Positions 55,806 to 64,000 of a stretch of DNA of 64,000 bases are shown piece by piece; within the stretch, counting starts at the first letter, position 1; each line of letters starts with the position of its first letter. Location of the stretch: contig NZ_JGZE01000002.1 of assembly GCF_000741285.1 (NCBI RefSeq), positions 184,262-248,261 on the forward strand. The letters run 5' to 3'. The DNA is from Bifidobacterium mongoliense DSM 21395 (GTDB lineage Bacteria > Actinomycetota > Actinomycetes > Actinomycetales > Bifidobacteriaceae). The position numbers were made by a program, and so were the translations under genes. The notes beneath the pieces were generated by a model. The model had not been told where the DNA came from, searched no databases, and saw only the letters and a program-made list of their open reading frames with translations.

Positions 55806-57418
55806 AGAATCTCCTCGAGCTTCCTTGTATATCTGAACTGGATAATCGCCATCAATGCCGTAATGAAGAACAGGAGCACGGACACCGCCGCGGCCAGACC
55901 GAAGCGTGCTCCGCTGCCACCGAAGGCCAGACGGTAGATTCCCGATATGAGGATGTCCGTTCCGCCGAAGAGACTACCATCACTCGAGAAGGGACCTCCC
56001 TGGGTCATCAAAGCGATGGCATTGTAATTGTTGAAGTTAAAGGCGAAGGATGATACTAGCAGAGGCGCCACCGACACCAGAAGCAAAGGCATCTTGATCT
56101 GGAAGAACAGCCGTATCGGCCTGGCGCCATCGACGCGCGCCGCTTCAACAACATCCGCGGGGAGAGATTGCAGAGCTCCCGTCGAGATGAGAAACATGTA
56201 GGGAATTCCCGCCCATAGATTGGCTGTGCGAACGGCGATCTTCGCCAACGAGGCGTTGCCGAACCAGTCGAGATGAAGACCGGTGAGCTGATTGACAAGG
56301 CCGAAATCCTTGTTGAAAAAGGTGGACCAGATAAGGAAGCCGATGAAGGTCGGCACCGCATAGGGAACTACCATGAGAGACCGATACACTTTACGCCCTA
56401 TCATCCGCGGTTCGTCAAACAGCAGGGCGATGAGCAGACCGGCAAGGAAAGTCCCCGCCACGGAGAACACCGCGAAGAAAAGCGTCCAGAGGGACGTCGT
56501 CAGGAGCTGTCCGCGTATCGAGGAATCCGTGAACAAGCTGGTGTAGTTCGCGAGCCCGACGGAGGATAGCCATGACCGCTGGGACACCGCCCGGCCTTGG
56601 GGATCGACGAATAGATAGCGACCGTTGACCATTCTAGGCGAGTACACGTCGCCCGTGGATCTGTCGGTGATGGTATCGGCGGAAGAGTCGTAGACGAGGT
56701 TCTCGGTTCCCGTATACGCGGAGCTGATGCCCGACGTGTGGATGGCCACGCCCTTTCCGGCGTTTACGGGAACGCTCATCCCGGTGATGGCATCACCAGC
56801 GTTATTGACTTGCTCGGCGGTAAGAATGCGATACCCCTTAGCAGCGACGATTCGTCCCTTCTTCACGGTGACCTGTGCGGTGGGCATAAGAGACAGACGA
56901 TCCGTAGTGCCCAGATACGTCCTTCCCGTCGTCGAGTTCACCAGTAGAAGCACATAATCATCCGTCGTGTCCCCGTGACGGGAAACCCCGATGCTCATCG
57001 TGTACGTCGGCAGTGAGTCGTCACGTACGACCGATGCCGACACGATGGAGGAGACGGTCTCCGACTTAGACGCCCTTGTGCCGTCACCGAAGTTCGTGGT
57101 GGAGATTTGGATGGTGTAGATGACCGGTACCAGAAGAAACAGGACAAGAAAGAACGTCCCCGGGAACAGATACTTGGCGGGCACACAATGTCGAGTCGTG
57201 TAGATGGTGAACACGGCAATGACGGTAATCACGAGAATCGCCAGCATCGTCCAGCTCCTCATGGAAATGAGTGCGGGGACGATGGCCACTGCAAGACCAA
57301 GCACGAGCCCGAGGAAGATAATTTTGGTAAGAAGCGCGGGGATGGATGTGGTCCGCCCCAGAGTCAGCATGGGCTCCGCCGACGGACCATCCGCGTATGT
57401 GAATCGGCGCGATGTCAT
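55802..57418 (-). CDS. malF: ABC transporter permease, MalF type with large periplasmic domain
   Basis: 538 residues. Unusually long for Gram-positive sugar permeases because a soluble domain of about 190 residues (about 130-310: ASVVRDDSLPTYTMSIGVSR to QGRAVSQRSWL) is inserted after TM3/TM4, like the P2 domain of E. coli MalF. The EAA loop is DVVEAARVDGARPIRLF. This supports true maltodextrin-type architecture rather than the CUT1 permeases at 15-17 and 36-38 kb. Start overlaps the malE stop (ATGA). Confidence 0.9.
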   Translation of the reverse strand: MTSRRFTYADGPSAEPMLTLGRTTSIPALLTKIIFLGLVLGLAVAIVPALISMRSWTMLAILVITVIAVFTIYTTRHCVPAKYLFPGTFFLVLFLLVPVIYTIQISTTNFGDGTRASKSETVSSIVSASVVRDDSLPTYTMSIGVSRHGDTTDDYVLLLVNSTTGRTYLGTTDRLSLMPTAQVTVKKGRIVAAKGYRILTAEQVNNAGDAITGMSVPVNAGKGVAIHTSGISSAYTGTENLVYDSSADTITDRSTGDVYSPRMVNGRYLFVDPQGRAVSQRSWLSSVGLANYTSLFTDSSIRGQLLTTSLWTLFFAVFSVAGTFLAGLLIALLFDEPRMIGRKVYRSLMVVPYAVPTFIGFLIWSTFFNKDFGLVNQLTGLHLDWFGNASLAKIAVRTANLWAGIPYMFLISTGALQSLPADVVEAARVDGARPIRLFFQIKMPLLLVSVAPLLVSSFAFNFNNYNAIALMTQGGPFSSDGSLFGGTDILISGIYRLAFGGSGARFGLAAAVSVLLFFITALMAIIQFRYTRKLEEIL

Positions 57419-58695
57419 TTCAGCGACTTCGCCACTGTCTTGGCTGCCGACTGCATGGTGGAGACCGGGTCAGCGCCTCCGATGATCGCTGCTTCGGCCT
57501 TGCCCAAAGGATCACTCCAGACCAGACCGTTGATCTTCGGCCGTGGTATTGCGGTCGCCGCGGACTCGGCGAGCACAGCGGTGTCTTTATTCTTCGCGCT
57601 CTCGGTTTTTAGCAGGGACTTCAATGCCGGCGGACGAGGCTCGGCATCGTACAGCGTCTTCTGGGTCTGCGACTCAGAAACGACGTTGTCAACGAACTCC
57701 TCGGCCAGCGAGGTGTTCTTGCCATGCGCTGCCACATAAAAGGCTTGCACGGACAGAAATGGGCGGGCTGGTTCTTTCCCGGAGAAGCCGGGAATGGTCG
57801 TCAGCTCATAGCTGATTCCGGCTTTCTTGATGTCGGACAGCGCCCATGACCCACTAATCAGATAGGGGATGCGCCCTTGCGTGAAAAGGCTGATGGAGTT
57901 GTTGGAGTCGATGGATCGGGTCAGAACTTTACTCCCCTTCTCGCCAAGCTTGCTGATCTCCTTGGCGAAGGCGATTGCTCCTGCCTTGTCCAGACCAATG
58001 TCGGAGGTGTCGACCGAACCGTCCGACTTCTCGCCGAACAGGTATCCTCCGAAGGAGGAGAATAAAGGCTGCATGTGGAACGCATCTCCCGTGTCGCCCA
58101 CCTGCAGAGCAAGAGGCTTATCCGCCTTGCCGGACTCGACGAGCGATTCCCCAGTTGAAATGAGGTCGTCGAACGTCTCGGGAGCGTTCGGTGCAAGTTT
58201 GGTGTTGCGAATGAGCACCAGGCCTTCCGCGGCATAGGGTACAGCCCACGTCTGGTTCTGGTACGTCACCGTTTTGAGGTAGTTGGCGACGAACTTGTCC
58301 TTCTGGGACTCCGACAACTGAACGGGCTTGATCGATCCGTTCTGCACGAAGGACGAGACCTTGTCGTCCCCTTGGACGACAATATCGGGACCATTGCCAG
58401 CCGCATCCGCCGTGATGAAATTGGTGTCAAGATTAGTCGCAACCGCCTGAACAGCGACGGTGATCCCGTTCTTCTTGCCGAAGTTCTTGGCGACGCTTTC
58501 CAGAGCGTCCGCCCGTTTCTGATCGGCCCAGATCACCAGATCGGCATTCGCCCGCGTCACGGACCCGGAACTGCTCGAGGCCCCCGAATCGGTCGTCGTG
58601 GAGGAAACAGACTGCGACGACTCTCCCCCACATCCCGCAACGGCTAGCGACACAACCGCCACCATCGAGCACATTGTCAATTTCAAGCGCCTCAT
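57415..58695 (-). CDS. malE: Maltose-type ABC binding lipoprotein
   Basis: 426 residues. Lipobox VAGC (Cys22), Ser-rich linker, then ADLVIWADQKRADALESVAK, the MalE start. WAVPYAAEGLVLIRNTKL and PYLISGSWALSDIKKAGI are further MalE-like segments. Start ATG 58695 has GGAAAGGA upstream. First gene of the operon. No glycosidase or ATPase gene is in the cluster. Confidence 0.9.
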   Translation of the reverse strand: MRRLKLTMCSMVAVVSLAVAGCGGESSQSVSSTTTDSGASSSSGSVTRANADLVIWADQKRADALESVAKNFGKKNGITVAVQAVATNLDTNFITADAAGNGPDIVVQGDDKVSSFVQNGSIKPVQLSESQKDKFVANYLKTVTYQNQTWAVPYAAEGLVLIRNTKLAPNAPETFDDLISTGESLVESGKADKPLALQVGDTGDAFHMQPLFSSFGGYLFGEKSDGSVDTSDIGLDKAGAIAFAKEISKLGEKGSKVLTRSIDSNNSISLFTQGRIPYLISGSWALSDIKKAGISYELTTIPGFSGKEPARPFLSVQAFYVAAHGKNTSLAEEFVDNVVSESQTQKTLYDAEPRPPALKSLLKTESAKNKDTAVLAESAATAIPRPKINGLVWSDPLGKAEAAIIGGADPVSTMQSAAKTVAKSLK

Positions 58696-58804
58696 CACGC
58701 ATCCTTTCCTCTCAGGCACGTCCATCGTGCCTTGTATCCCGACCATGGACCTAATTCGAATTCTGGCCCCCGTGCCGATTTGCACTATGCTGATAAAGCA
58801 AATT

Positions 58805-58826
58805 GTAAATAATTGCAAATTATTAC
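58805..58826. promoter_or_regulatory. Candidate operator upstream of malE
   Basis: A/T-rich imperfect palindrome GTAAATAATTG / CAAATTATTAC centred at 58815/58816, about 110 bp before the malE start and 45 bp before the divergent mgtC start. The TTGCAA centre and size fit a LacI operator. Confidence 0.55.
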
Positions 58827-58870
58827 ATCACTGTTCGCAGCGTCTTCACGACGAGGAAGGAAGGTCTTAC

Positions 58871-59608
58871 ATGAACGCTATGGAATGGTCCGACACACTA
58901 GGAGGACAAGCCTTGTGTCTGTTCACCGCACTCCTCCTCTCAACGTTAATCGGGGCAGAAAGACAGGCACGCCACAAGGATGCAGGGACGAGAACGCATG
59001 CTCTCGTTGGTCTGGGATCGGCGCTTTTCGTACTATTGAGTAAGTTCGGCTTCAACGATGTCCTTGCCGTCAATCTCGTCCGACTTGACCCATCCCGCCT
59101 TGCCGCACAGATCGTATCTGGAATCGGCTTCATCGGCGCGGGTGTCGTGTTCATGCAAAGGTCTCGGATACGCGGACTGACCACGGCTGCTTCCATCTGG
59201 CTTACTGCCGCCGTCGGCGCCTCCAGCGGAGCCGGACTACTGATTCAATCGGTCATCTGCACAGCCATGTACTTTCTCGTCGTGGTCGTGTTCCCACTTC
59301 TGGGACGGCGATTCGGACCGTTCTTTGGAAGCGGCGATTCGATTCACGTCGACTACGAAGACGGACACGGTGTGCTTCGCATGATACTGGCGGCATGTGC
59401 CCAGCACGGATTTATCGTCGAAGGATTCTCAGCCCGAGGAGGACCAGACGCGTCCGATGACAAAAGCGTCCGCGACAGCCCTGAAGCGACGAACCGCGTA
59501 GTATCCGTTGACCTCGAGATTCGCGGACGAGGACTCGAAGACCTCATCGAGGATATGACGTCCGTGGAAGGAGTCACTTCCGTGGTCGGAATACGCGGCA
59601 ACGACTAA
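58871..59608 (+). CDS. MgtC/SapB-family membrane protein
   Basis: 245 residues. Four to five TM segments in the N-terminal 140: CLFTALLLSTLIGAERQARH with the conserved GxERQ, RTHALVGLGSALFVLLSKFG, VSGIGFIGAGVVF and RGLTTAASIWLTAAVGASSG, all MgtC hallmarks. A C-terminal ACT-like cytoplasmic domain (residues about 165-245) follows. Start ATG 58871 has GGAAGG upstream. Family roles include magnesium limitation and ATP synthase control; the role here is unknown. Confidence 0.9.
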   Translation: MNAMEWSDTLGGQALCLFTALLLSTLIGAERQARHKDAGTRTHALVGLGSALFVLLSKFGFNDVLAVNLVRLDPSRLAAQIVSGIGFIGAGVVFMQRSRIRGLTTAASIWLTAAVGASSGAGLLIQSVICTAMYFLVVVVFPLLGRRFGPFFGSGDSIHVDYEDGHGVLRMILAACAQHGFIVEGFSARGGPDASDDKSVRDSPEATNRVVSVDLEIRGRGLEDLIEDMTSVEGVTSVVGIRGND

Positions 59609-59846
59609 AAGATCCGATAAGCGTTGACAGCACAAATATCCAGCAATACATTTTCCGCATCTAAGGCCGAACCGAGATAATATATCCGGAAATCGGCCAG
59701 GAAGAACACGTCTCAGAAATCTCTGTGCATATCTGCGAAATGGTGGAGGAGATCCTACTTTCTCCATAATGACTACACAGGGCATCAGTCTATGATGCGC
59801 TCATTTACGATGGTCATCGAGCAGAATCATGACTAGGTCGGAACTC

Positions 59847-60257
59847 CTAACGACCCGGCTGCGACCAATCGACGACGGCCTCGATGTTGTTGCCGTCGGG
59901 GTAGAGCACGAAGACCGCATAGTATCCGGGATGGTAGGCGCGTGGACCCGGGGCGCCGTTGTCCGTGCCGCCGGTCTTCAGCGCGGCCGTATGGAACGCG
60001 ATGACGTCGGACCGGTTCTTGGCGCGAAAGGCGATATGCGTGACCGGGGTCGGGTCTTGCCGCACGCCGGCCGCGGCGGGTTTCTCCTGCGCCGGAGAAA
60101 CGTAGAAATCGGCGTGAGGAGTGCCGTCATCGACGCCGAATCCCAGCGTCGGCTCATGATGCGCCTTGACGACGTATCCCAGAGGGGCGAGCGCCTGACG
60201 GTAGAAGCGGATGGAACGGTCGATGTCGCTGACCCTGAGCGTGATGTGGTCGATCAT
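59847..60257 (-). CDS. VOC-family (glyoxalase-like) protein
   Basis: 136 residues, one vicinal-oxygen-chelate domain: HITLRVSDIDRSIRFYRQAL at the start, THIAFRAKNRSDVIAFHTAA in the middle, VFVLYPDGNNIEAVVDW at the end, with metal-ligand His and Glu positions present. Reaction not predictable. Start ATG 60257 is supported by family alignment; the ribosome site is weak (TAGG). The gaps 59609-59846 and 60258-60568 hold nothing I can support except a near-repeat of CCGGAGTTCCC at 60419-60445. Confidence 0.8.
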   Translation of the reverse strand: MIDHITLRVSDIDRSIRFYRQALAPLGYVVKAHHEPTLGFGVDDGTPHADFYVSPAQEKPAAAGVRQDPTPVTHIAFRAKNRSDVIAFHTAALKTGGTDNGAPGPRAYHPGYYAVFVLYPDGNNIEAVVDWSQPGR

Positions 60258-60568
60258 GCCTACCACGCTAGACGGAGAACGTCGTTCCCGCGGAGCCATG
60301 ACCATCGCCCGACCATGGTCCGCAGGGACCGCCTTCCATCGATTCCGGTCCCTGCCCCCATGCCCGGTGAACGGACCCGGATCCCCTGCCCGTGTTTTCC
60401 GCGTCCCACGATTATCATCCGGGAGTTCCCATCCCGGAGTTCCCTCATCCAAGAATCGTCATCAGCGAATGCCCAGAGACCATCCAGTGTTTTTCTCCGT
60501 TACTTCCATACGATGATGGCCATCATATGAGCCGGGCATCAGAGCCGTGAGATGCGCTGGGAGGCGTG

Positions 60569-61812
60569 ATGGAAACGATGAACGACCAACAGACGCACAT
60601 GAATGATGCTCGTCCCGAGACGTCTCGGGACGAGCCTCTCCTCCCATCGACGACCGGAATCTCCGCCTCGGGCGTCTCGGGCCGCATAATCCATGGCGTC
60701 ATCGAACTGGGCGGACCACGGCCCACGGACGTCGACATCGTCCTCCCCGTCTGCAACGAGGAACGGACACTGGAGGACTCCGTACATGCCCTGCTCGCCT
60801 ATCTGGACGGCGCACGGATAGACGACGCACAGGACACGGCGGCTCCCTTCACATGGAACGTCGTCATCGCGGACAACGCCAGCACCGACGCCACCTGGGC
60901 CATCGCCCGCAGCCTGCATGAGCGCCGGCCGCTGCAGGTCCGTGCGCTGCACATAGATCGCAAGGGCCGCGGATTCGCGCTCAAGACGTCCTGGCTATCC
61001 TCGCGGGCCCGAGTCGTGGCGTACATGGACGTCGATCTGTCCACCGACATCCGCCATACCGGCCAGCTCGTCCTCCCATTGCTGCGCGGTGAGGCCGACC
61101 TGTCCTGCGGCTGCCGTCTGGATCCCCATGCGTCCGTAACCCGCTCATGGACGCGCGAGATGATCTCCCGCACGTACAACAGGATGCTGCGCACGTATCT
61201 GGGGGCGCGATTCCGCGACGCCCAGTGCGGGTTCAAGGCGATGACCCGTGCCACCGCGGACGTCCTGCTCCCCCAGGTGCGGGATGACGAATGGTTCTTC
61301 GACACCGAGCTGCTCATGAGGGCCCAGCGCATGGGTATGCGGCTCGTGGAAGTGCCGGTGCATTGGGTCGAGGACCCGGGAACCACGGTGAACACATCCC
61401 CGACACCGTCGCCAAGGATCTCCGGGGAATGCGCCGCCTGAAGCTCGAATTCTCCATCGAAGGCACAGCACCCCCCGACGCCCATCATGGACGCCTCTCC
61501 CACGATTCCCCGCTCTCGTGGGACGAGCAGGGTCAGCGCGTGCTTCCCGGCTCGCTTATCCTTGTCGATGGGAATGCAGTCGGCAAGGATGCAGGAAGCC
61601 ATGCCGCGGCGCCTCCGGCATCCGATGGGCATAACGGGAACGAACCGACCGACCGCGATTCCTCATCCCGAACGCCCCGGCCTCGCACCCCCGATTCCGT
61701 AGAACCCTCGGGCCCCTCGGAATCCGCAGAATCCACAGAATCGGCGGAGTCGGCGGGGAATCCGAGCATGGTGCCGCAGACAACGGAATCAACGGAAGGA
61801 CCACGACGATGA
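60569..61812 (+). pseudogene. Family 2 glycosyltransferase, frameshifted near its C-terminus
   Basis: Dolichol-phosphate-mannose-synthase-like GT2. Frame one (60569-61441): VDIVLPVCNEERTLEDSVHA, VVIADNASTDATWAIA, VVAYMDVDLSTDI and DAQCGFKAMTRATADVLLPQ, to HWVEDPGTTV. Near 61392 the family sequence jumps to another frame, HIPDTVAKDLRGMRRLKLE, running to 61812 with a Ser/Glu/Thr low-complexity tail. That stop overlaps the next gene's ATG (61809), which supports frame two as the true end. Start ATG 60569 has GGGAGG 5 nt upstream. The catalytic domain is intact, so the truncated protein may still work. Confidence 0.8.
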
Positions 61813-62265
61813 CAAGAACGCGTCCCGTCCCCGCGGAAGCGGCAGTCACGACCGCCTCCATCATGCCCGCGGCGACGACGATCGCAAGGGCGCGATTGCA
61901 CCGAGTCTCCCGCCGCGTGCCGGACGACGCCTCCGACTTGCTGCTCTACCGCATGCCGCGCCGCACTCTTCGCGACCGGCTGTTTCTGATCCTGCTGCTT
62001 GCGGCCTCCGCCGTGGTGTTCCTCGTCAATCTCACCGTCTCCGGCTATGCCAACGAGTTCTATTCGGCAGCCGCACAGGCGGGCTCGATGGACTGGACCG
62101 CGTTCCTCTTCGGCTCGCTCGACCCCGGCAATGCCATCACGGTCGACAAGCCGCCGGCCTCCATCTGGATCATGGCGCTGTCGGTGAGACTCCTCGGCCT
62201 GAGTTCGCTGTCCATCCTGCTGCCGCAGGCGCTGATGGGCATCGCCACGACCTGCCTCGTTTCGG
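61809..62265 (+). pseudogene. ArnT/PMT-like membrane glycosyltransferase, 3' end missing
   Basis: N-terminal 150 residues of a GT39-like lipid-linked glycosyltransferase: TM1 LFLILLLAASAVVFLVNLTV, then GYANEFYSAAAQAGSMDW, the conserved acidic-loop segment LDPGNAITVDKPPASIWIMA, and LLPQALMGIATTCLV. The family is 600-700 residues. Homology ends near 62265 at VSA, where opposite-strand KAP ATPase sequence begins. Coupled to the GT2 gene, as such pairs usually are. Confidence 0.85.
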
Positions 62266-62592
62266 CGATAAATCGTCGGCCACCTCGTTAAATAGCAGCG
62301 ACACCGGTTTGCCGCTTCCTGAATACATCCATGGTTCAAACTCAACAACGTGGAAGCTCTGCGACGTTTCCCGAGCGGTGTTTATCTCTTCAACAAGCAT
62401 TGTCTTGAGCGAGGTCTTACCCGATCCCCATGGACCGCTGATGCCCACAACCAGACCGTTTATGTCATCGGACCGCCATAACGCATTCAGCAACTCCGAT
62501 ACATACTCCTGCCGGTTGAATTCATCGTCCTTGGCATGTTTGATTGGATGCTCCCGCGAGAAGCCAGAACCGTCTTGCGCCGTATCTCCCAT
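62266..62592 (-). pseudogene. KAP-family P-loop ATPase, N-terminal fragment
   Basis: About 108 codons from ATG 62592: VSELLNALWRSDDINGLVVG, Walker A GPWGSGKTSL, then VVEFEPWMYSGSGKPVSLLF and NEVADDLSPK. This is the start of the KAP NTPase domain seen in predicted antiphage and membrane-linked ATPases. Homology stops at about 62266 where the transferase gene begins in the other direction; the remaining frame is antisense to it. Confidence 0.8.
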
Positions 62593-62716
62593 GCCGTAGA
62601 AGCCTACTCCGCATTATGCCGAGCGAGGCGGATTGCAGAGAACGATGTTACAACGTCAAGACATCACGGACTTACCGCAGAGGTAGACGGAATCCGGATT
62701 TCCCGGAAAGCCCAGA

Positions 62717-62965
62717 CTAATCCTTCGGCCGACTGATGATCCGACGCTCCGCGACATCGCGCAGGCGCAGGCCGTAGGGACTTTTGCCGTATCGGTTGGC
62801 GACTTCGAGCAGTTGATCGCGCTCGATCCAGCCGTTTTCGAAGGCAACCTCCTCAGGCACACTGATCGGCAAGCCCTGGGCGCGCTGCACCGTGCGAACG
62901 AACTCCCCCGCCTCATAGAGGGAATCCATGGTGCCCGTGTCCAGCCACGCATAGCCTCGATTCAC
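62717..62965 (-). pseudogene. rmlA: Glucose-1-phosphate thymidylyltransferase, C-terminal fragment
   Basis: 82 codons: GYAWLDTGTMDSLYEAGEFV, RTVQRAQGLPISVPEEVAFE and NGWIERDQLLEVANRYGKSP, which is the conserved end of RmlA/RfbA (about 290 residues). The first 210 residues are absent; the fragment abuts the Nudix gene's 3' end (22 bp). It would have served dTDP-rhamnose synthesis. Confidence 0.85.
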
Positions 62966-62986
62966 ACTGCAGCTGTTGCTGTCAGT

Positions 62987-63646
62987 TCACTGCATCAGCT
63001 CATGAGCTGACTCACAGATGAGAAATGCACTTAACGTGATGCCATCAACAATTTCTCCTCGGTTAATGGCTTCCCGGAAGGCCTTCACATCAACCCAACG
63101 GAAATTGTCAAGTTCCCAATCGGCCCCGTTGGGTTTCTTCGAACCTTCCAATGGTAGATAATCCTGACTATCATCAAGTCGAATCTCAGCCACCGCAATC
63201 GCGTCACGAAGGACTCCGGTGTCTGCATGAATAATCTGCAGGATCGAAATCGAGTCCTCGGAAATCTGCAACGCAGTCTCCTCTTTGAGCTCACGTGCCG
63301 CCGTCTGTTGCACTGTTTCTCCCGATTCGCCCATGCCACGTGGAAATTCCCATTCCCACTCATTCGTCGCGACCCGCCAATGTCTGGCAAGCAGATAACG
63401 ACGATCACTCAAATCTTGGGTACCCTTTGGGGTGTGACCATCACCATGTCCGGGTAATACGACAGCGCAAACAGCACCTGGCCGGCCATCTTTCACCGAA
63501 GCCACGTGTAACGTTAACGGTTCCCCGGTCGCCCGGATGGTGGTGTGGACAGCCTGCACTGCAAATGAAGCACCACCTTGGATAACGTCCGGTTTTTTGC
63601 GCAAATTGGTGGGTGCTTTTTGAGGTGGTGGAGCATGGCTTGTCAC
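62987..63646 (-). CDS. Nudix hydrolase
   Basis: 219 residues. Nudix box across residues about 103-125: GESGETVQQTAARELKEETA, fitting Gx5Ex7REUxEExGU with Thr near the end where Gly is usual. WEWEFPRGM precedes it. The first 45 residues are an unusual Pro/Lys-rich head. ADP-ribose or nucleoside-diphosphate sugars are common substrates of this form; the substrate is not known here. The start may lie at 63646 or further in. Confidence 0.85.
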   Translation of the reverse strand: MTSHAPPPQKAPTNLRKKPDVIQGGASFAVQAVHTTIRATGEPLTLHVASVKDGRPGAVCAVVLPGHGDGHTPKGTQDLSDRRYLLARHWRVATNEWEWEFPRGMGESGETVQQTAARELKEETALQISEDSISILQIIHADTGVLRDAIAVAEIRLDDSQDYLPLEGSKKPNGADWELDNFRWVDVKAFREAINRGEIVDGITLSAFLICESAHELMQ

Positions 63647-63705
63647 CTGTGTACGATTTCAGTCGCCAGACCATTAACCGCTCTAGAAAAGCAGGCGACA
63701 GAACC

Positions 63706-64000
63706 ATGCCCGATACAATCATACAAGTCAACCAAGCCATGTTCGAGACCCAATTGGATCGCATGGTCACCCAGAAGGTCACCGAGATCCGTGGGCCGGA
63801 TGCTGGACGCTTCAGGCCGACGAGATCACCGGTGCCGCACGCTACGAGCGCTCCGGTGGCAGGAAGCGTATCGTGCCGGTCATTACGAGCGTGAACTGAC
63901 ACTCAAGGCCGGAAAGATGGCGGTGAGGGTGCCAAGCTCAAGGGGGCGGTCTCGAGTCGGCGGTTATCGAACGCTACCGTCGCCGCGAGGAGTCGGTCGA
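63706..64000 (+). pseudogene. IS256-family transposase, decayed and cut by window end
   Basis: The frame from ATG 63706 begins PDTIIQVNQAMFETQLDRMV. Pieces of an IS256/Mutator transposase N-terminus then appear in three frames: ADEITGAARYERSGGRK, then HYERELTLKAGKMAVRVP, then VIERYRRREESV. Several small indels separate them, so it is inactive. It continues beyond the window. Confidence 0.75.

Noticed and set aside
60419..60445. Near-direct repeat CCGGGAGTTCCC / CCGGAGTTCCC
   Set aside because: Two short imperfect copies in a GC-rich gap; no context gives them meaning.
1..64000. CRISPR arrays, tRNA or rRNA genes
   Set aside because: No regularly spaced identical repeats and no cloverleaf or rRNA-like segments were seen. 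The only tandem arrays are the 13-bp and 15-bp ones listed.

Overview
The window looks like a chromosomal segment of a Bifidobacterium or close relative. The base composition is GC-rich, and there are many LacI- and ROK-regulated sugar loci with ABC (not PTS) uptake. There is also a three-gene sortase-dependent pilus locus with LPLTG anchors, and GGAGG-type ribosome sites throughout. This assignment is an inference from gene content; no species is claimed.

Layout. 1-4.9 kb (minus): ribose-type ABC operon, lacI-rbsA-rbsC-rbsB, with rbsB cut by the window edge. 5.1-8.7 kb (plus): envelope cluster of two zinc-ribbon ORFs, a membrane coiled-coil protein, and a pair of beta-lactamase-fold proteins, one of which appears catalytically dead. 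8.8-12.5 kb: nucleoside hydrolase and MFS transporter, divergent from a LacI regulator across a double operator. 12.6-20.2 kb (plus): LacI, ABC sugar importer (binding protein and two permeases), GH1 beta-glucosidase, second LacI. 20.3-25.7 kb (minus): tip pilin, major pilin, class C sortase. 26.1-29.1 kb (minus): a frameshifted PAP2 phosphatase and a nitrilase-family gene with a nonsense codon. 29.3-39.3 kb (minus): a complete GlcNAc-oligosaccharide locus (importer, ROK regulator, cytoplasmic GH20, ROK kinase, NagB, NagA).

39.7-52 kb is an accessory island. It holds a GNAT-like protein, a two-gene glycine-rich membrane/coiled-coil module, an AbiEi/AbiEii toxin-antitoxin pair, a 5'-truncated wecB, a C-terminal remnant of another gene, a PD-(D/E)XK nuclease, an EcsC-like protein, an ISL3 transposase fragment and a decayed IS21 element. 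52-58.8 kb (minus): a MalEFG-type importer operon that carries a phosphatase, a LacI-like ligand-binding protein without a DNA-binding domain, and a full LacI, but no glycosidase. 58.9-60.3 kb: MgtC and a VOC protein. 60.6-64 kb: debris of a cell-surface polysaccharide region, made of a frameshifted GT2, a truncated ArnT/PMT-like transferase butted against a truncated KAP ATPase, an rmlA tail, a Nudix hydrolase, and a decayed IS256-type transposase.

The dominant themes are carbohydrate scavenging under local repressors, surface display by pili, and recombination scars. Two gene-gene junctions (about 45.14 kb and 62.27 kb) each join two truncated genes. The least conventional functional units are the HTH-less/HTH-bearing LacI pair at 52.0-53.9 kb, the two-gene module at 40.7-42.9 kb, and the beta-lactamase-like pseudoenzyme at 6.6 kb.
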